Shown in pieces: positions 1 through 11,696 of a DNA stretch of 64,000 nucleotides. Source of the DNA: Sipunculus nudus (lineage: Eukaryota; Annelida; Sipuncula; Golfingiida; Sipunculidae). The translations under genes and the position numbers were made by a program. Under the pieces are notes generated by a model. That model did no database searches and was not told the DNA's origin. It worked only from the letters and a program-made list of their open reading frames with translations. The first letter of the stretch is position 1; every line of letters begins with the position of its first letter. The stretch lies in NCBI GenBank assembly GCA_026874595.1, contig CM049315.1:58960889-59024888 (forward strand), given 5' to 3'.

Positions 1-123
1 TGCCCTAGAGAGATCTAAGCCTATGCAAACCTAATCTTATTAAGGGGAAAAAAATTGCTAAAACCATAATTTGTCCTATTTTCAGCTGTGTCCTAACTAT
101 ATTACATTACCTGTACTATCGGT

Positions 124-390
124 ATACCTTGAATTCTGGCATGCAACTTGTGACATCCCGGTTTTAGTCTGTATACAATATGGCAGCCCCTTGAGTGGTT
201 AAAGAGTTTTTGTGATGTCAAGGTTTGATATTGGCATTGAGATACAACAGGAAATTCTTCTGGGAATCTATCTGCAGAGAGTGCAGAATAGACTTATAGC
301 TATTAGGTAGAAGCCAGAGGTGTGCTTTGGGGACGACTGTTCCCTCATCAACAAATTGTAATAGGGTTTCAGAATCAGTGAAAAAATTTG
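124..390. repeat. Dispersed repeat, copy 1 of 2
   Basis: This segment shares a diverged but collinear series of motifs with 48984-49235: CTTGTGACATCC, then GTTT(T/C)AGTCTGT, GTCAAGG, TAGAAGCC(A/G)GAGG, and GGGGA(C/T)GAC followed by CCCTCATC. The two copies lie about 49 kb apart in the same orientation. I see no coding potential, promoter boxes or terminal repeats, so the class is unknown. It may be a decayed SINE/LINE fragment or an old local duplication. The match is by eye; the exact borders are uncertain. Confidence 0.6.
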
Positions 391-3256
391 AGTGGAAACA
401 TGACAGCCTAACTGATGAAAACATCGTTTTACCACACCCAGTTATCTTGTACAGTACATCCAGCAGTTGCTGTCATGTGTCACGTTTTAGAAATACTTTG
501 GCCTTTAGTAATTGCTGTTTTATCCTGGATGTTAGTGGTCTGATTTCTTTTGAGAAAAAAAAAGTGTTTTAGGTACATCTCTTTTATAAAGGGCATGTGT
601 AGAGAGAGATTGCCGCTAGCGTTTCATTACTGCTAGCATACTGAATATGGCTGGTGGTAGGTGAAATGTTTCTTTTATACCTAGTTATTGTTTTTATGTC
701 ATCTTGCAACATTGTTCACTGCTGTTTATAATCCATCATGAACACACACACGCACAGACAGACGTCAGATACAAACCTGTAGCTTCCATGTGAGAACTCA
801 AGCAGCCTTCGTTGACATGGTGACCTGCTGGTGTAACCGGCCAGAGGTTTTCTGTTATTCACTGTTATTTTATTTCACATTTTGTACTTTATTGAATATT
901 TAGCAACAAGTTGTTGAATAACTGCACATGATATGTATCAAATTTTTTTTAACTTCAGGTAACTACACTGCATTTTTCATTTCTTCCCAGTATTTTTCAG
1001 TATAGTGTAGGTGGCATATTTGCATATTCCGGTATCCTGTTCTGTTTCTGCCCCCTAAGTTCAAAGAATCATTCGAAATGGGAAAACATCCTTTTCCTGG
1101 TTGTGCATACAGAAATGGTTAGATTTGCACCAACCTCAGTTCAAGTCATGCCCCAACCTCTAGTTAATGTTGGTTGACATTGACAGTGAACTGTTCGTAT
1201 ACACAACAAGAATAATGCATTTACCACTTTTATTGTTGATTAGTTCTGTGGCAATGTCAGTCTGCAAGAGCATGAATTAATGCAAGTTTGGGAGTGGGAA
1301 TGGATTAGGTCTACAAAGATGCATAGTGGTACCAACTGCACACAACCTGAAAGTGGCATAGTTTGTCCATCTCTATGATTCTCTGGATTAGAGGCCAATT
1401 ATTTTTTTTATCAGTTTAACCATTCTGTGTACCAGAATGGTTAACCATTTAAGGGTTATTTATATTTTGCAAAGCATAAGTCATACAGGATCATTCAGTT
1501 AGTCTTTAATAAATATACAAGTAATGTTTACAAACTGCTTTATCATTTTGTAGACCCTGTGGTCACTGTAAATCAACATACCAAATGATCACTTGTATGC
1601 CCCTGTTGATTGCTTGTTTCACACGTATGGGGCTTGTTGACAAATGCATAAATATTCATAAAAAAAAGAGACAGCATAAATATTCATAAATAAAAAAGAA
1701 ACCTGCCTATGATCATGTGCCAAGAATGATTGCAAGTTTGTGATGTTGACTTGTTGCATTACAATGTACAGCCTGGATGAATTTGGACAAATTTAGCTCA
1801 AGTCTGCTGGTTCGTTATTTGTGTGCGAAAACAAAATAATACATGTATTTTCTGAACATTTAGATTTATACAATGGTAGCTACAGCTGGTAGCTTTGTTT
1901 CTTGCAGAATTGTTTGTATATGAGCGTTGATAGTCAGCACAAATATCACCCCTCAAGTGGTCTCATGTTAAAACGTTGATATGAATACTGCCATTCTTTT
2001 TTGTCTGTATGTAGATATAAATTTTATTCAAAATTAGTGACAATTTGTACATTTCGTCTTTTTTAATATTTTTATGGTATAATTACACAAGAACTGATTT
2101 TCACACACATGGACACACAAGTACAGTGTACACATTATTTAAAGGGGTTTCCTCTTGAATTTATTGGAACCAGGAAACAGGTTTATGAGTACAGATATCC
2201 AAAAATAGAGACGTACTGTGGTTGGCTGTTTGTTCACCAGGATTTAAAATTTTCGATGATGGCAAAAAACAAAACCTTTGTGAATAAGGTGCGTACACAG
2301 TTGAAGAGTCGTTTATATTTTATTGCTTTATTGGTATCTCCTGTGCATTAATTTATCCAAGCTTGGAGCGTCGTAACATCTTTAATGTTAGCCATAAATT
2401 CAAAGAACGATAATATAAATGGTATCTATATTTTAAATTATCGGTCAATAATTAGGGCAAATTTCCACTCACAATTTTCCCTTGTGTTTGTCAGATTTTT
2501 AACAATTTCTGACACATATAAAATAATTCTTATAAAATGGATATATTTTGCGTTTATTTGTGTATGGCTAGATTACAGAAGTGTAACTCTAACAAAATGC
2601 AGAAAAAAATGACAAAAATTTTACCCCACAAATATAAAGGCTGGCAAAGTATGTCAAATTAGTCCATTATTTGGCAGATTTATAGTTATGCTGATATGCG
2701 TTGACCAGTTTTTGCCCATTGGCTTTCTCTTACCAGGGCAAGTTTGTATATTTTGACACCAGAAACTTCAAATTGGCAGTGCAGACAAATATGGGAAGAT
2801 CTTTGCAAACAGAAGAATCTGTTAGTGTAACCTCATTTCTGCAAGCTGGATGTATGATTTTATCTTTGTTCTCAGTTCTGACATAACCAATATTATGCAC
2901 ACTTTCAGTGAAGTCTCTTAGTTTTAAGTTAAATATCTTAATTTAGAAACTATATATACTTGTTGTCTATAAGGTCTGCCATGCTGAACAGTTAGAAATG
3001 GTAGAAAGCACAGAGTTGTAAATTATGGTAATATTCACGAGTTCAAGGTCATGTTTAATGCAGGGGCTATACATACAGAGGCAGATAATTTTAAGATCAC
3101 AAAAGCATGTTTACCTAATTCAGCAGCATCAAAGGATTGTTTTTAGGAATATGCTTCATTTTATGGTTCATAAGACCACTAGTGCTTAATTGACGGAACC
3201 TTATGATCTCTTATGTATGATAGTAGAGTAGTTGTGATGTGGAGGGGCTGTAAATT
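391..3256. other. Upstream non-coding sequence
   Basis: AT-rich sequence. The open frames (up to about 81 codons) lack coding character and I recognise none. Near 1640-1697 a short stretch (CATAAATATTCATAAA) is duplicated in tandem. I see nothing else in it. The left end could belong to a neighbouring gene's intron or to intergenic DNA. Confidence 0.5.
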
Positions 3257-3280
3257 GGGGGGGGGGGGGGGGGGGGGGGG
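3257..3280 (+). repeat. Poly-G tract (24 G)
   Basis: An uninterrupted run of about 24 G. It is a mononucleotide microsatellite, able in principle to form G-quadruplexes, and a likely site of assembly or length error. Confidence 0.9.
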
Positions 3281-3951
3281 TGTTAGACTCCAAGTGACTT
3301 CAGATCTTGGGAACAAGTGCCCAATAAGTAAAAACATAAAAAGGTTTTAACACATAGATTAGTCCAAGTTACATACAGGGAAGGATGGATAAGGAATATT
3401 TTATGAACATACGGCATTATATTTTCATTATTGACAATACATTGTGTATGAATGTGAGCGTGTTTAAAGCACTAAAGAGGTTAGTGCTCAGCGTGTTAGT
3501 GTGTAGAAGTGGCAACAGATGGCGATACAGGTTCATACAGTCTGTCTCAAACTATTTCTGTTTGATATTTCTCGCTGTCATTGTATATATACCGTAGCAA
3601 TATAACTGCATTATTTTCGCGACAAGAAAGTTATTTTTCAATATTAATGCCTGATACCCTATGTGTCCGTGAGGGACCATTCCCCTCTGCTTTGCCCTGA
3701 GTTGCGTCTGTATTTTGAGCTCCGTGTAATGTGTACATAAACCTACCATGCTGTGTCGCACTGGCGCTCGTTCGATGCTAAGAAGCATTAAAATATGTTA
3801 ACTGTGAGCACTGTGTTTTGTTTTTGTGTGATCAGCAGAGACAGATCTATACCCTCCGTATGATGATTCTCCATTCAGAGCCTTGGGACGAAAACATTGA
3901 ATTCTTTCAGAGTGTGTGCGCGTGTTTCAGGAGAGCACTGTACATGCGAGC

Positions 3952-4000
3952 ATGAGTTCACCTGACTTTGAACATGTAACGAAAAGAAAAGTACAGGAAA
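3952..4000 (+). CDS. Candidate orphan first coding exon (unassigned)
   Basis: An ATG with A at -3 opens a 16-codon frame (MSSPDFEHVTKRKVQE plus one base) that runs directly into a consensus donor GTAAGT at 4001. The 300 bp upstream are richer in CpG than the surroundings, as a promoter would be. I do not recognise the peptide. It leaves one codon base at the junction. Joined to the FCHSD exon at 7863 it would read out of frame and stop within 13 codons; joined to 41545 it also stops. It is therefore either the first exon of a different gene whose next exon I could not find, a non-coding 5' exon, or chance. A protein search and RNA-seq junctions would settle it. Confidence 0.3.
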
Positions 4001-4265
4001 GTAAGTCTTTGTTTGCCCCCCCCCCGACCCACAAATAATGATAAAAAATAATATAAACGTTTCTGTTTAGTGGTCGACCTAATTTTTAGCGGATCTTTTT
4101 TTTATTGTGAACGAGTCTTAAGTATTCTTGATGTTTGTGCTCTTGCTTCGACCCCTTCAAACAAAAATTTTTAAAAGAAAAAGGGCTTAGTTTTTCTTAT
4201 ATGGCACTATTTCAAGAATTTCATTTTTTTTTCTATTTTTTAAGCTTTGCAAATGTGTACTATTT

Positions 4266-6133
4266 TTAGCTCAGCTGACTATAAGTCATATGAGCTATAG
4301 GCGTAGTCCATTGTCCGTCGTCCGTCCGTCTGTCCGTAGATGTGTCACTTTTTGAAACCGTAAGACCTAGGAATCCAAAATTCGGCATAATGTTAGATGT
4401 CCTCAAGATCTTCTACCAAGCCAAATACTGGGTCTTTGCGTCTTTGTTCCTTTGAGAAAACCCTCAATTTTTTATTAAAAACCTATTTTCACACTTCAGG
4501 ACTGCCTAATATCAAAACCACTCATCTGTTTTTCCTCATATTTACCATGAATATTCCTCTATATAGTTCCTATGTACATGCCAGAAATTATGTCAGTATT
4601 ATATAATTTAAAAAAATTATGAGCCCAAACATGCATTTTGTAAAAAATCAGGAAAGATATTTCATCACTTAACACAAAACATGTTAAAGCTATGGACTTT
4701 TTTTCCAGTAATATTACTTTAATTAATCAAAATTAAATTGTATACCCAAAATTAGATCAAAATCTTTTAAATTATTTAAAATATTAACAAAAATAAAAAA
4801 TTGGTACCTTAAATTTTGCCTAACTTTGACCACGGCATGTTTTTTTTTCTTGTAAGTACTGTGGATTTAATTTTCACAGCATGTTTTTGTTAGCATTTTG
4901 TCTGTTAACACCAAAAATTTGAAACCAGTTGATCAAAAACTGTAGATTTTATTCAAGTTTTCAAGCACCTTGTATAACATATTGCTTACATCAAGCTAGA
5001 GTTATGCAGTTTGCAAGAGCTCAGCTCCCCAGCTTCAGCTCTCAGTTCCTAAAATTTGGCATACAATTAGATGTTTCCAAAATCCCTTACCATGCCAAGA
5101 ATTTGTTCACTAGGACTTAATACCTTTGAGATATTAATGAAAAACTTCATTTTTCCATTAAAAACCCATTGTTACACTTCAAGACTGCCTAATATCAAAA
5201 CCACTGATCTAACTTTAATCATATATAATATACATTTTTCTATACATTCTCTATGCACATGCCAGGAATTATGTTAGTATTGCGTAATTGTTTTAAGTTA
5301 TGGGCCCAAACATAATGCACTTTGTAAAAAATCAAGAAATATATTTTCTCCCTTAACAAGAGGATTGCTGAAGCTAGAGATTTTTTGTCAGTGATGTAAC
5401 ATTATTTAATCAAGATTCAATTGAATACCCAAAATTAGTTCAGAATTTTTTTAAATTTTATAAGTTATTAGTATAAATATAAAATTAGTACCTTAAATTT
5501 TGCCCAAATTTGACCATGGCACATTTGTTTCCTGTGAGCACTGTTGATATAATTTCATATCATGCACACATAAGGATTTCAGCTTTTTAGTTTAGAAAGC
5601 TGAAAGAAATTTGCCAAAAATTGTAGCTTTTATTGATGTTTTTATGAGACCATGTCAGACCTTGGCTCTCACCAGCCCCTCTAGAGTCACCTGTATGTTG
5701 ACCTTGTTGATCTTTTAGCAAATTATGCACGCCTGAGGTGAGGCACACACTGGGGCAGCCAGGCAGCTTATGGCCAGCCACAGTTGATCCAGGTGTCCAA
5801 CCCAACTTATCTAGTAGTTTTAACCAACAACATAACAATAAACAATAAATTAATAAATATAATTAATAATATTAATAAATTTTTATTGGTTTTTAATAAC
5901 AAATTAAAGAAAAATAGAAAAGGAATTTGTTAGTTGATAATAACAGGAAATTAACTCCCAGTTACTGATGATATAAGAATCTTGTATCGATGGATAGAAT
6001 GTCACGTATTCCAAATAATACCATGCAGTCACCTATGGTATTTTTCAGTTCAATTTTAATGATAAAAAATATAAATCATTATTCATTACTAATCATTTGG
6101 GATCATATGAAGGAAATAAATGATAGACAAATA
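4266..6133 (+). mobile_element. Helentron-like hairpin element, 3'-truncated copy
   Basis: Begins with the family's hairpin (TAGCTCAGCTGACT, loop ATA, then an arm AGTCATATGAGCTA) at 4267-4297, followed by a short (CCGT)n stretch at 4314-4337. It then follows the two internal ~680-bp units seen in the copies at 22955 and 25733, including the segment with CAGGTGTCCAACCCAAC. Similarity stops near 6130, after ATGATAGACAAA. The 3' third and the 3' hairpin are missing. Non-coding. The site lies 1.5 kb upstream of the FCHSD first exon. Confidence 0.75.
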
Positions 6134-6849
6134 TTAACGAAGGGCAGGGGGCAAATAATTTTAAATATCTGTTTCCGGGTTTATTTTCTGAAGAAGAAAA
6201 TCCGAATGAGAACGTTTGTCATAAATGATGATAACGACACTCACCAGATGTCACCCTGATCGCTGCCTCAAGAGCGGGAACCACGGCCAGATCCACCTGT
6301 CGCATTTAGTAAATCATGCTGTCATTATACAGTTGCGTGGGCGTCGAAGTTATGAAGTTAAAAGTCCCACCACACAATATCGTTCTCTTTTTTTTCTAAA
6401 GATTTCCAGATGGATAATTTGATCTGGATGTAAACAATTAAATAGCATGCGATGTATTCAACTTTTTTTTAGAATGAGTAATCATGACATAAACTCCCGT
6501 TCCAACTCCTCAATTTCTCTCATTCCGTAAAACAGCCTCACAGTTTCATGAGTCATGCATACAAAAATATTTGACTCTTCTCTACATAAGATACATATCA
6601 CATTACAGGCACTGCGTGCAAGAGATTTGTAAAATATAAACTTATTCATCGACGGAAAGAGCAGTAAATTTTACAGGATTAAATGGAAGGAGTAGACAAC
6701 TTCTGTGTCACTGTTTATGTCTTAATCATAGCCTCTGTCACTAGTAGTATAGTTTTCTTACAGACCTTGACATAACCACAATGAAATATCCTCTCATTTT
6801 GAGCGATTTTATTTATCCGAAACATACATATGAAAACACATATTAAGCG
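6134..6849. other. Non-coding upstream sequence
   Basis: Unique-looking sequence between the truncated Helentron-like copy and the (TA)n palindrome. I see no exon with plausible splice sites and no repeat. Confidence 0.4.
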
Positions 6850-6987
<138 letters not shown>

Positions 6988-7479
6988 AAAATTAGGCATG
7001 TGCTCGGGGGTTTTCCAGTCTATTAGATTACTGATTATTGCCTTTTAATTCACCTCCCAATTCAAAGGTCATATATTCTGTCAGACAGGTATATACTTAA
7101 CGCTTTTCCCTTATGAAACATTACACTTTAACATTAGCAAGCATTTATGTATACAAAGTATATTAATTAAATCTCCTTAGATATTACTGCAATAGATTCT
7201 AATTATGAAATATTATAAGTTTACCTTAGCTTACTACATCGGAAGTATTATAAATCTGTCCCTGGGCCTGGGTATGAGCTAAAGAGAAAGAAATGGAATA
7301 TTTTTTTCATTACAGATTTGAGTATCTATTAATAAATACTTTGACGCGATAAAATACCACATAAGCCGTTTGAGGTTCATATCAAAACCTTGCTTTTAAT
7401 TAGAATTTTTTTTTGGAAGCAATGCAGTAATTCCAAAGAGTTTGTAATCGCAGTAATCTGGTTTCTATGTGGGAAACCG

Positions 7480-7635
7480 GGAGATCAACTCCAATGCGCT
7501 CTCGTAACCGCGCCTGTTCGTAGAATCCCGGAAGTGTTCGTGTGAATCCGTGGGCCACTGCACATCAACATTGAACATGGAGGGACTACGTCAGGGGTGA
7601 ATGTTAGTATGTGCGAATATAAACAAAATACAATC
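7480..7635 (+). promoter_or_regulatory. Presumed promoter/5'UTR of the FCHSD-like gene with two uORFs
   Basis: This ~150 bp immediately upstream of the start codon is noticeably richer in CG and CpG (GCGCTCTCGTAACCGCGCC, for example) than the surrounding AT-rich DNA. That fits a CpG-type promoter or 5'UTR. No TATA box is evident and the start site cannot be placed. If transcribed, it holds two upstream ORFs. One is ATG 7577 to TGA 7600 (7 codons, A at -3 and G at +4, a strong context). The other starts at ATG 7601, in weak context, and overlaps the main start in another frame, ending after the first splice junction. Confidence 0.5.
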
Positions 7636-7656
7636 ATGCAACCCCCTCCTAGAAAG
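7636..7656 (+). CDS. FCHSD2: FCHSD/Nervous wreck-like protein, coding exon 1 (residues 1-7)
   Basis: ATG with A at -3, then MQPPPRK, then a perfect donor GTGAGT at 7657 (phase 0). From memory, MQPPPRK is the exact N-terminus of human FCHSD2 and of Drosophila Nervous wreck, with the intron at the same place. The family binds curved membranes through an N-terminal F-BAR domain. It also activates WASP/Arp2/3 actin assembly through SH3 domains during endocytosis and, in flies, at synapses. Only the extreme N-terminus is in this window. Invertebrates usually have a single FCHSD/Nwk gene, so FCHSD2 means the family rather than strict orthology to one vertebrate paralogue. Confidence 0.88.
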
Positions 7657-7862
7657 GTGAGTACATCTTACAGGCATTATCTAGCAAATGTGTATAAGCT
7701 GATGTTGCTGTTTATGATGAATGTTGCCAGATTTGTGAGGGGCGTGTGAGAGAGGAGTTTGACAGCGTTACGTTGGTTGTGTGTACATAGGCCTACAGCT
7801 TACGTCGTTCCATTCATTGATTCGGGAACTTGTTTTGACAACATTTCTGTCTTATTTGACAG
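7657..7862 (+). other. FCHSD2: Intron 1 of the FCHSD-like gene
   Basis: A 206-bp phase-0 intron with donor GTGAGT and acceptor TTTGACAG behind a pyrimidine-rich stretch. It is very short compared with introns 2 and 3. I see no internal feature. Confidence 0.85.
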
Positions 7863-7960
7863 GTCAAACCTTCAGTGCAACTGAAAACAGTGCATGTTGA
7901 ACAGCTAAATAAGCTGCAACAAAAATACCAGCAGGAATTGGATATACTTGAAGATATTAG
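7863..7960 (+). CDS. FCHSD2: FCHSD/Nervous wreck-like protein, coding exon 2 (residues 8-40, start of F-BAR)
   Basis: This 98-nt exon lies between acceptor AG (7861-7862) and donor GTGAGT (7961). It encodes 32 complete residues plus two bases of an Arg codon. It starts VKPSVQLKTVHVEQLNKL and ends with QELDILEDI. In vertebrate FCHSD2 and fly Nwk the corresponding stretch has the same spacing of KNI/LH-VEQ-KLQ and the ending CDLLEDMR/CDLLEDIR. This is the first helix of the F-BAR domain: amphipathic, rich in Gln, Lys and Glu, with no stop. The frame continues exactly from exon 1 and the split codon (AG/G) is completed by the exon at 41545. Together these make the assignment firm despite the short length. 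Confidence 0.93.
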
Positions 7961-8697
7961 GTGAGTTTACAGAATCGAAAACTACTTGGCAGACTATCTA
8001 CTATACTATAATACTGTATTCTATAGTAAAAGTAATAGAAGTATAAATGATGATGAAGTTACTTACAATTGATTGATAACTATCATTGCAAATCTGCATC
8101 AGTATCATGCATGCACTTTCATTTATATAGAAAAAAAACAAAGGTAATTTATTGTTAGGTTTGGGAAGAGATATATTCAGGATTATTTCATTTACATATA
8201 CTCTGCCTTTCTGTTTACTTTATTTTTATTATGGATTTTTATTATTTTTATTATCTGTGTCATCGTTTTTAGGTTAAAGGGACCTATTTACGCACCAAGT
8301 ATATCAAATGTACATATAATATTGTGTATTTTCCTTAAAATATGAAAGTATCTCTGAATATTTTGTTCTAAAACTGTTTACTTCTTAACACCAGTGGAAA
8401 AAAGCTTTACTGGGCGTGATCAGTGGCACAAAACATACACATAGCATGCCACCTGGTGGCCATACCAAACAACTTCACAAATCATGATTTTTCAAGATTT
8501 CAATCATTGTTTCATCCTTGTTTCTTATTTCATGTTTCTTCTTCTTATTTGGGAATTGTGATTCGTTTGGTCAAACATTCTTGTTATGGTAAACATGTTC
8601 AGACATATGTGGACTGTGGTTAATTGCACACAGAACAATAACTATTAACATATTTACCTGTGAATTGGAGATATTAAGCCTATGTGTCAGAATAACA

Positions 8698-8935
8698 GGG
8701 GCCTGGACAGTCAAGGGGTGAAACGCTCGGCTCTCTCCGCTGGCAACCTGGGTTCAATCCCTGGTGTCTCCATGATAGTGGGTTGTTGTTTCCCGTCCAA
8801 GGTCGGTGGTTTTCTTCGGGTTCTCCAGTTTCCGCCACCCCTACAGACTACCTGATGCGTTCATCTGAGCCATGGAGAGGGCCTTGATTAGTTTTATAAC
8901 TTTTTGTAAAATGAATAAGTTTATATTAATATGCT
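8698..8935 (+). mobile_element. tRNA-derived SINE, copy 1
   Basis: Begins GGGGCCTGGACAGTCAAGGG and has a pol III B box, GGTTCAATCCC, at 8751-8761 with an A-box-like stretch about 45 bp before it. A ~120-bp body follows (GTGGGTTGTTGTTTCCCGTC...), then an AT tail ending ATAAGTTTATATTAATAT. A second copy at 59903-60130 shares head, B box, body and tail, which fixes the borders. Non-coding and mobilised in trans by a LINE. Confidence 0.85.
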
Positions 8936-9960
8936 TGAAAACTTGTATTCAGCCAAAAAGAGCTAAGAATGTACAATAATAAAGATAATACACATATTAT
9001 TGCAAATGAATAGGAACCTTTATTGTTAGGAGAATAGAAATTAATTAATTTGTGTCATGGTTAATATATATCACAAGAAACCATTCTTGTTTAGCAAATG
9101 TATCCAAACTACTATATAAAATATATATTGAAGGACATTCCAGCACCATGGACATTATCATTGTCTCATAATTGATGACCATCATGACCAACTGTTGTCT
9201 ACATTGTAATTAAAGTATTAAGACAATATGTATATCAGTGATAAATCTAGCAAGCAAATTCCTTCATGATCATTATGCTGTTTATATAACTGCTGGTTAA
9301 TGTGGTTTAAACAATGTGGATGCAGATAACCAGAGGATAACCACAACAGGGTACATATAAATCAGACAAAAACTGGTTATAACAGAAACACAAATAGTAC
9401 TTTAATAGTAATTTGCTTTGGAGAAACAGAGTATAATAATTTACCCTGCACAGTGGTTTAGTCCTGAATAAGATACAAATTACAAATGTACCAGTTCATT
9501 GTCTAGAAGTTCAGTTGAAAGTCTTCCTGTGACAGACTTTGATCTTGCTTGATGAATTCTGGTTTAGGTCTTGTGCAAGGACAATATATTATACTAGTTT
9601 CATTTGAAGTGCACCTTGATTAAAGTCTGAAAATAAAGTGCCATTTGAAATAAAAAGAGAGATTGTAAAATTTCTAACATGATCAGTAAAAGGTGCAAAT
9701 TTACAAAATAAATCATTACATAAAAGAAATATCTGAATATTACTTTTCCATTAGAATTTTTGGTTCTGCTTGGATTAAGTAAAGAATCTGCCTTCGCCAT
9801 ATTACAATTTCATCATATAAATCCTGTGATTTAGGCCTTGACTGGAGTGACTGGATTTTGTCACAATTAAAAATGTATCCATTTATTGTGTACATATAGT
9901 GTACTGTTGCAGTAAAAATTCTTTACTTACTGTTAAAGAAAGTGACATGCTGTACTATCA

Positions 9961-11696
9961 TTGCATCCCCAGACAAAGTTGGGGGATACTATGTTTTCAT
10001 ACCGGTCCCGCCGCCGCATATAAATCTTGTTGGCACAATAACCCAAAAAATATTTCACGGAACTTTACCAAACTTGGTATATGTATAGATATGGGTAAGA
10101 GGACGACGCCTATATAAAATGAGGTCATGACCTTCACTAGGAGAGTGTCCTTGACCTTGAATAGGTCCAATTTTGGGGAAAATCACACAAATTCTTTAAT
10201 ATCTCAAGAAATCTGGCATGGATTTATCCCAAAATCAAGTTTATTGAAGATCATGGATAGGGTTGTCATGTTCAAGAAACTGGTGGCGCCACCTATTATT
10301 CTTTACTTGTTTTCATGCCGTTTAATACCCCCAAAATTGCCACCTTACAGTACTGTGAGCATTATGAGTAAAAAACTAATGGACAGATTTCTTTTATATT
10401 ATGCATATACATAGGTATGGGTTATGGGATGATGTTTATTTAAATTTGGGTCATGATCTTTCCTATGATAGTGGCTTTGACCTTGAATATTGCCATATAT
10501 GGTGAAAATCACACACCTCTTATGATATCTCCAGTGTGGATAGCCATATGGATTTCAAACATGACTTATGTTTGGCCCACCACTAAAGTAAGAACCCTAT
10601 AGGTTCTGGGGTCATGAGGTCAAAGGTCAAGGTCACTGGACTGGCATTTTAAAATATACTGTGGATGCATTTTAAGCCAAACTTTCATCCCAGGTCTTCC
10701 ATCTTGAATATATAGCTCACTTGCCAATAGTGGATGATCCATATAAAATTTGGGGTCACAAGGTCAAAGGTCAAGGCCACAGGAGCTATCTGTCCAAAAA
10801 TTAGTTTCTGGATGATAATTCCTTCTTTTATTGATGTATGGATTTCAAACTTGACTTGTATTTGACCCATTGGAAAAGCAAGACCAGAATTGATTTTGGG
10901 GTCATGAGGTCAAAGGTCAAGGTCACAGGAAACCTCTTTAAAAAGGTTGTGGATGCAATTTCAGCTAAAAAATTCATCTGAGATCTTTCATCTTGCACAT
11001 ATAGTTCACCTGCCAAGAGTGGAAGACCCCTATCAATTTTGAGGTCACAAGGTCAAAGGTCAAGGTCACAGGAGCCATCTGTCCAAAAATTAGTTTCTGG
11101 ATGATAATTCCTTCTTTTATTGATGTATGGATTTCAAACTTGACTTGTATTTGACCCATTGGAAAAGCAAGACCAGAATTGATTTTGGGGTCATGAGGTC
11201 AAAGGTCAAGGTCACAGGAAACCTCTTTATAAAGATTGTGGATGCATTTTCAGCCAAACAATTCATCTCAGATCTTTGATCTTGCACATATAGTTCACCT
11301 GCCAAGAGTGGAAAACCCTTATCAATTTTGAGGTCACAAGGTCAAAGGTCAAGGTCACAGGAGCCATCTGTCCAAAAATTAGTTTCTGGATGATAATTCC
11401 TGCTTTTATTGATGGATGGTTTTCAAACTTGACTTATATATGTCCCATTGGAAAAGCAAGACCAAAATTGATTTTGGGGTCATGAGGTCAAAGGTCAAGG
11501 TCACAGGACACATCTTTAAAACAATCAAGGTCACAGGACCAACATCTTCAACAAGATTGTGGATTGTTAGATGGAAGAAACAATAAATATGCCAAGTGTC
11601 AGTATATGCTGCCAAAATTTGGGGTCTGTTCTTAAAGGGGGGGGGGCTACTATGTCTGGGGATACTCTGGCACCTGCGGTGCCAAGAAATGTCTAG
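9961..11696 (+). mobile_element. Helentron-like repeat with ~144-bp units carrying AGGTCA repeats
   Basis: The two ends share an 11-bp perfect inverted repeat: ATCCCCAGACA at 9965-9975 and its complement at 11653-11663. The 3' end has a perfect 6-bp-stem hairpin, GGCACCTGCGGTGCC (11669-11683), followed nine bases later by CTAG then T. The interior is a run of ~144-bp units in two alternating types (GGTCATGAGGTC and GGTCACAAGGTC), making a ~290-bp higher-order repeat. Seven units contain AGGTCA-A-AGGTCA followed directly by AGGTCA or AGGCCA. There is no Rep/helicase coding, so it is non-autonomous. The ~60-residue minus-strand frames inside are simply one repeat frame recurring. Confidence 0.75.
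10617..11503 (+). promoter_or_regulatory. Seven arrays of direct AGGTCA half sites (DR1 plus DR0)
   Basis: Arrays start at 10617, 10761, 10917, 11050, 11196, 11339 and 11485. Each is AGGTCA-A-AGGTCA, a DR1, and the following half site creates TCAAGGTCA; in the 10761 array this third half site is AGGCCA. DR1 is the element bound by RXR heterodimers and HNF4. TCAAGGTCA is the extended half site of ERR and NR5A/FTZ-F1 receptors. The sites are perfect in sequence but are part of a repeated unit, so use as an enhancer is only a possibility. Confidence 0.5.

Noticed and set aside
8751-8761. tRNA gene suggested by the B box, likewise at 36335, 52441 and 59957.
   Set aside because: No cloverleaf with an acceptor stem can be formed. 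The tRNA-like parts continue into SINE bodies, and the 8.7 kb family is present twice.
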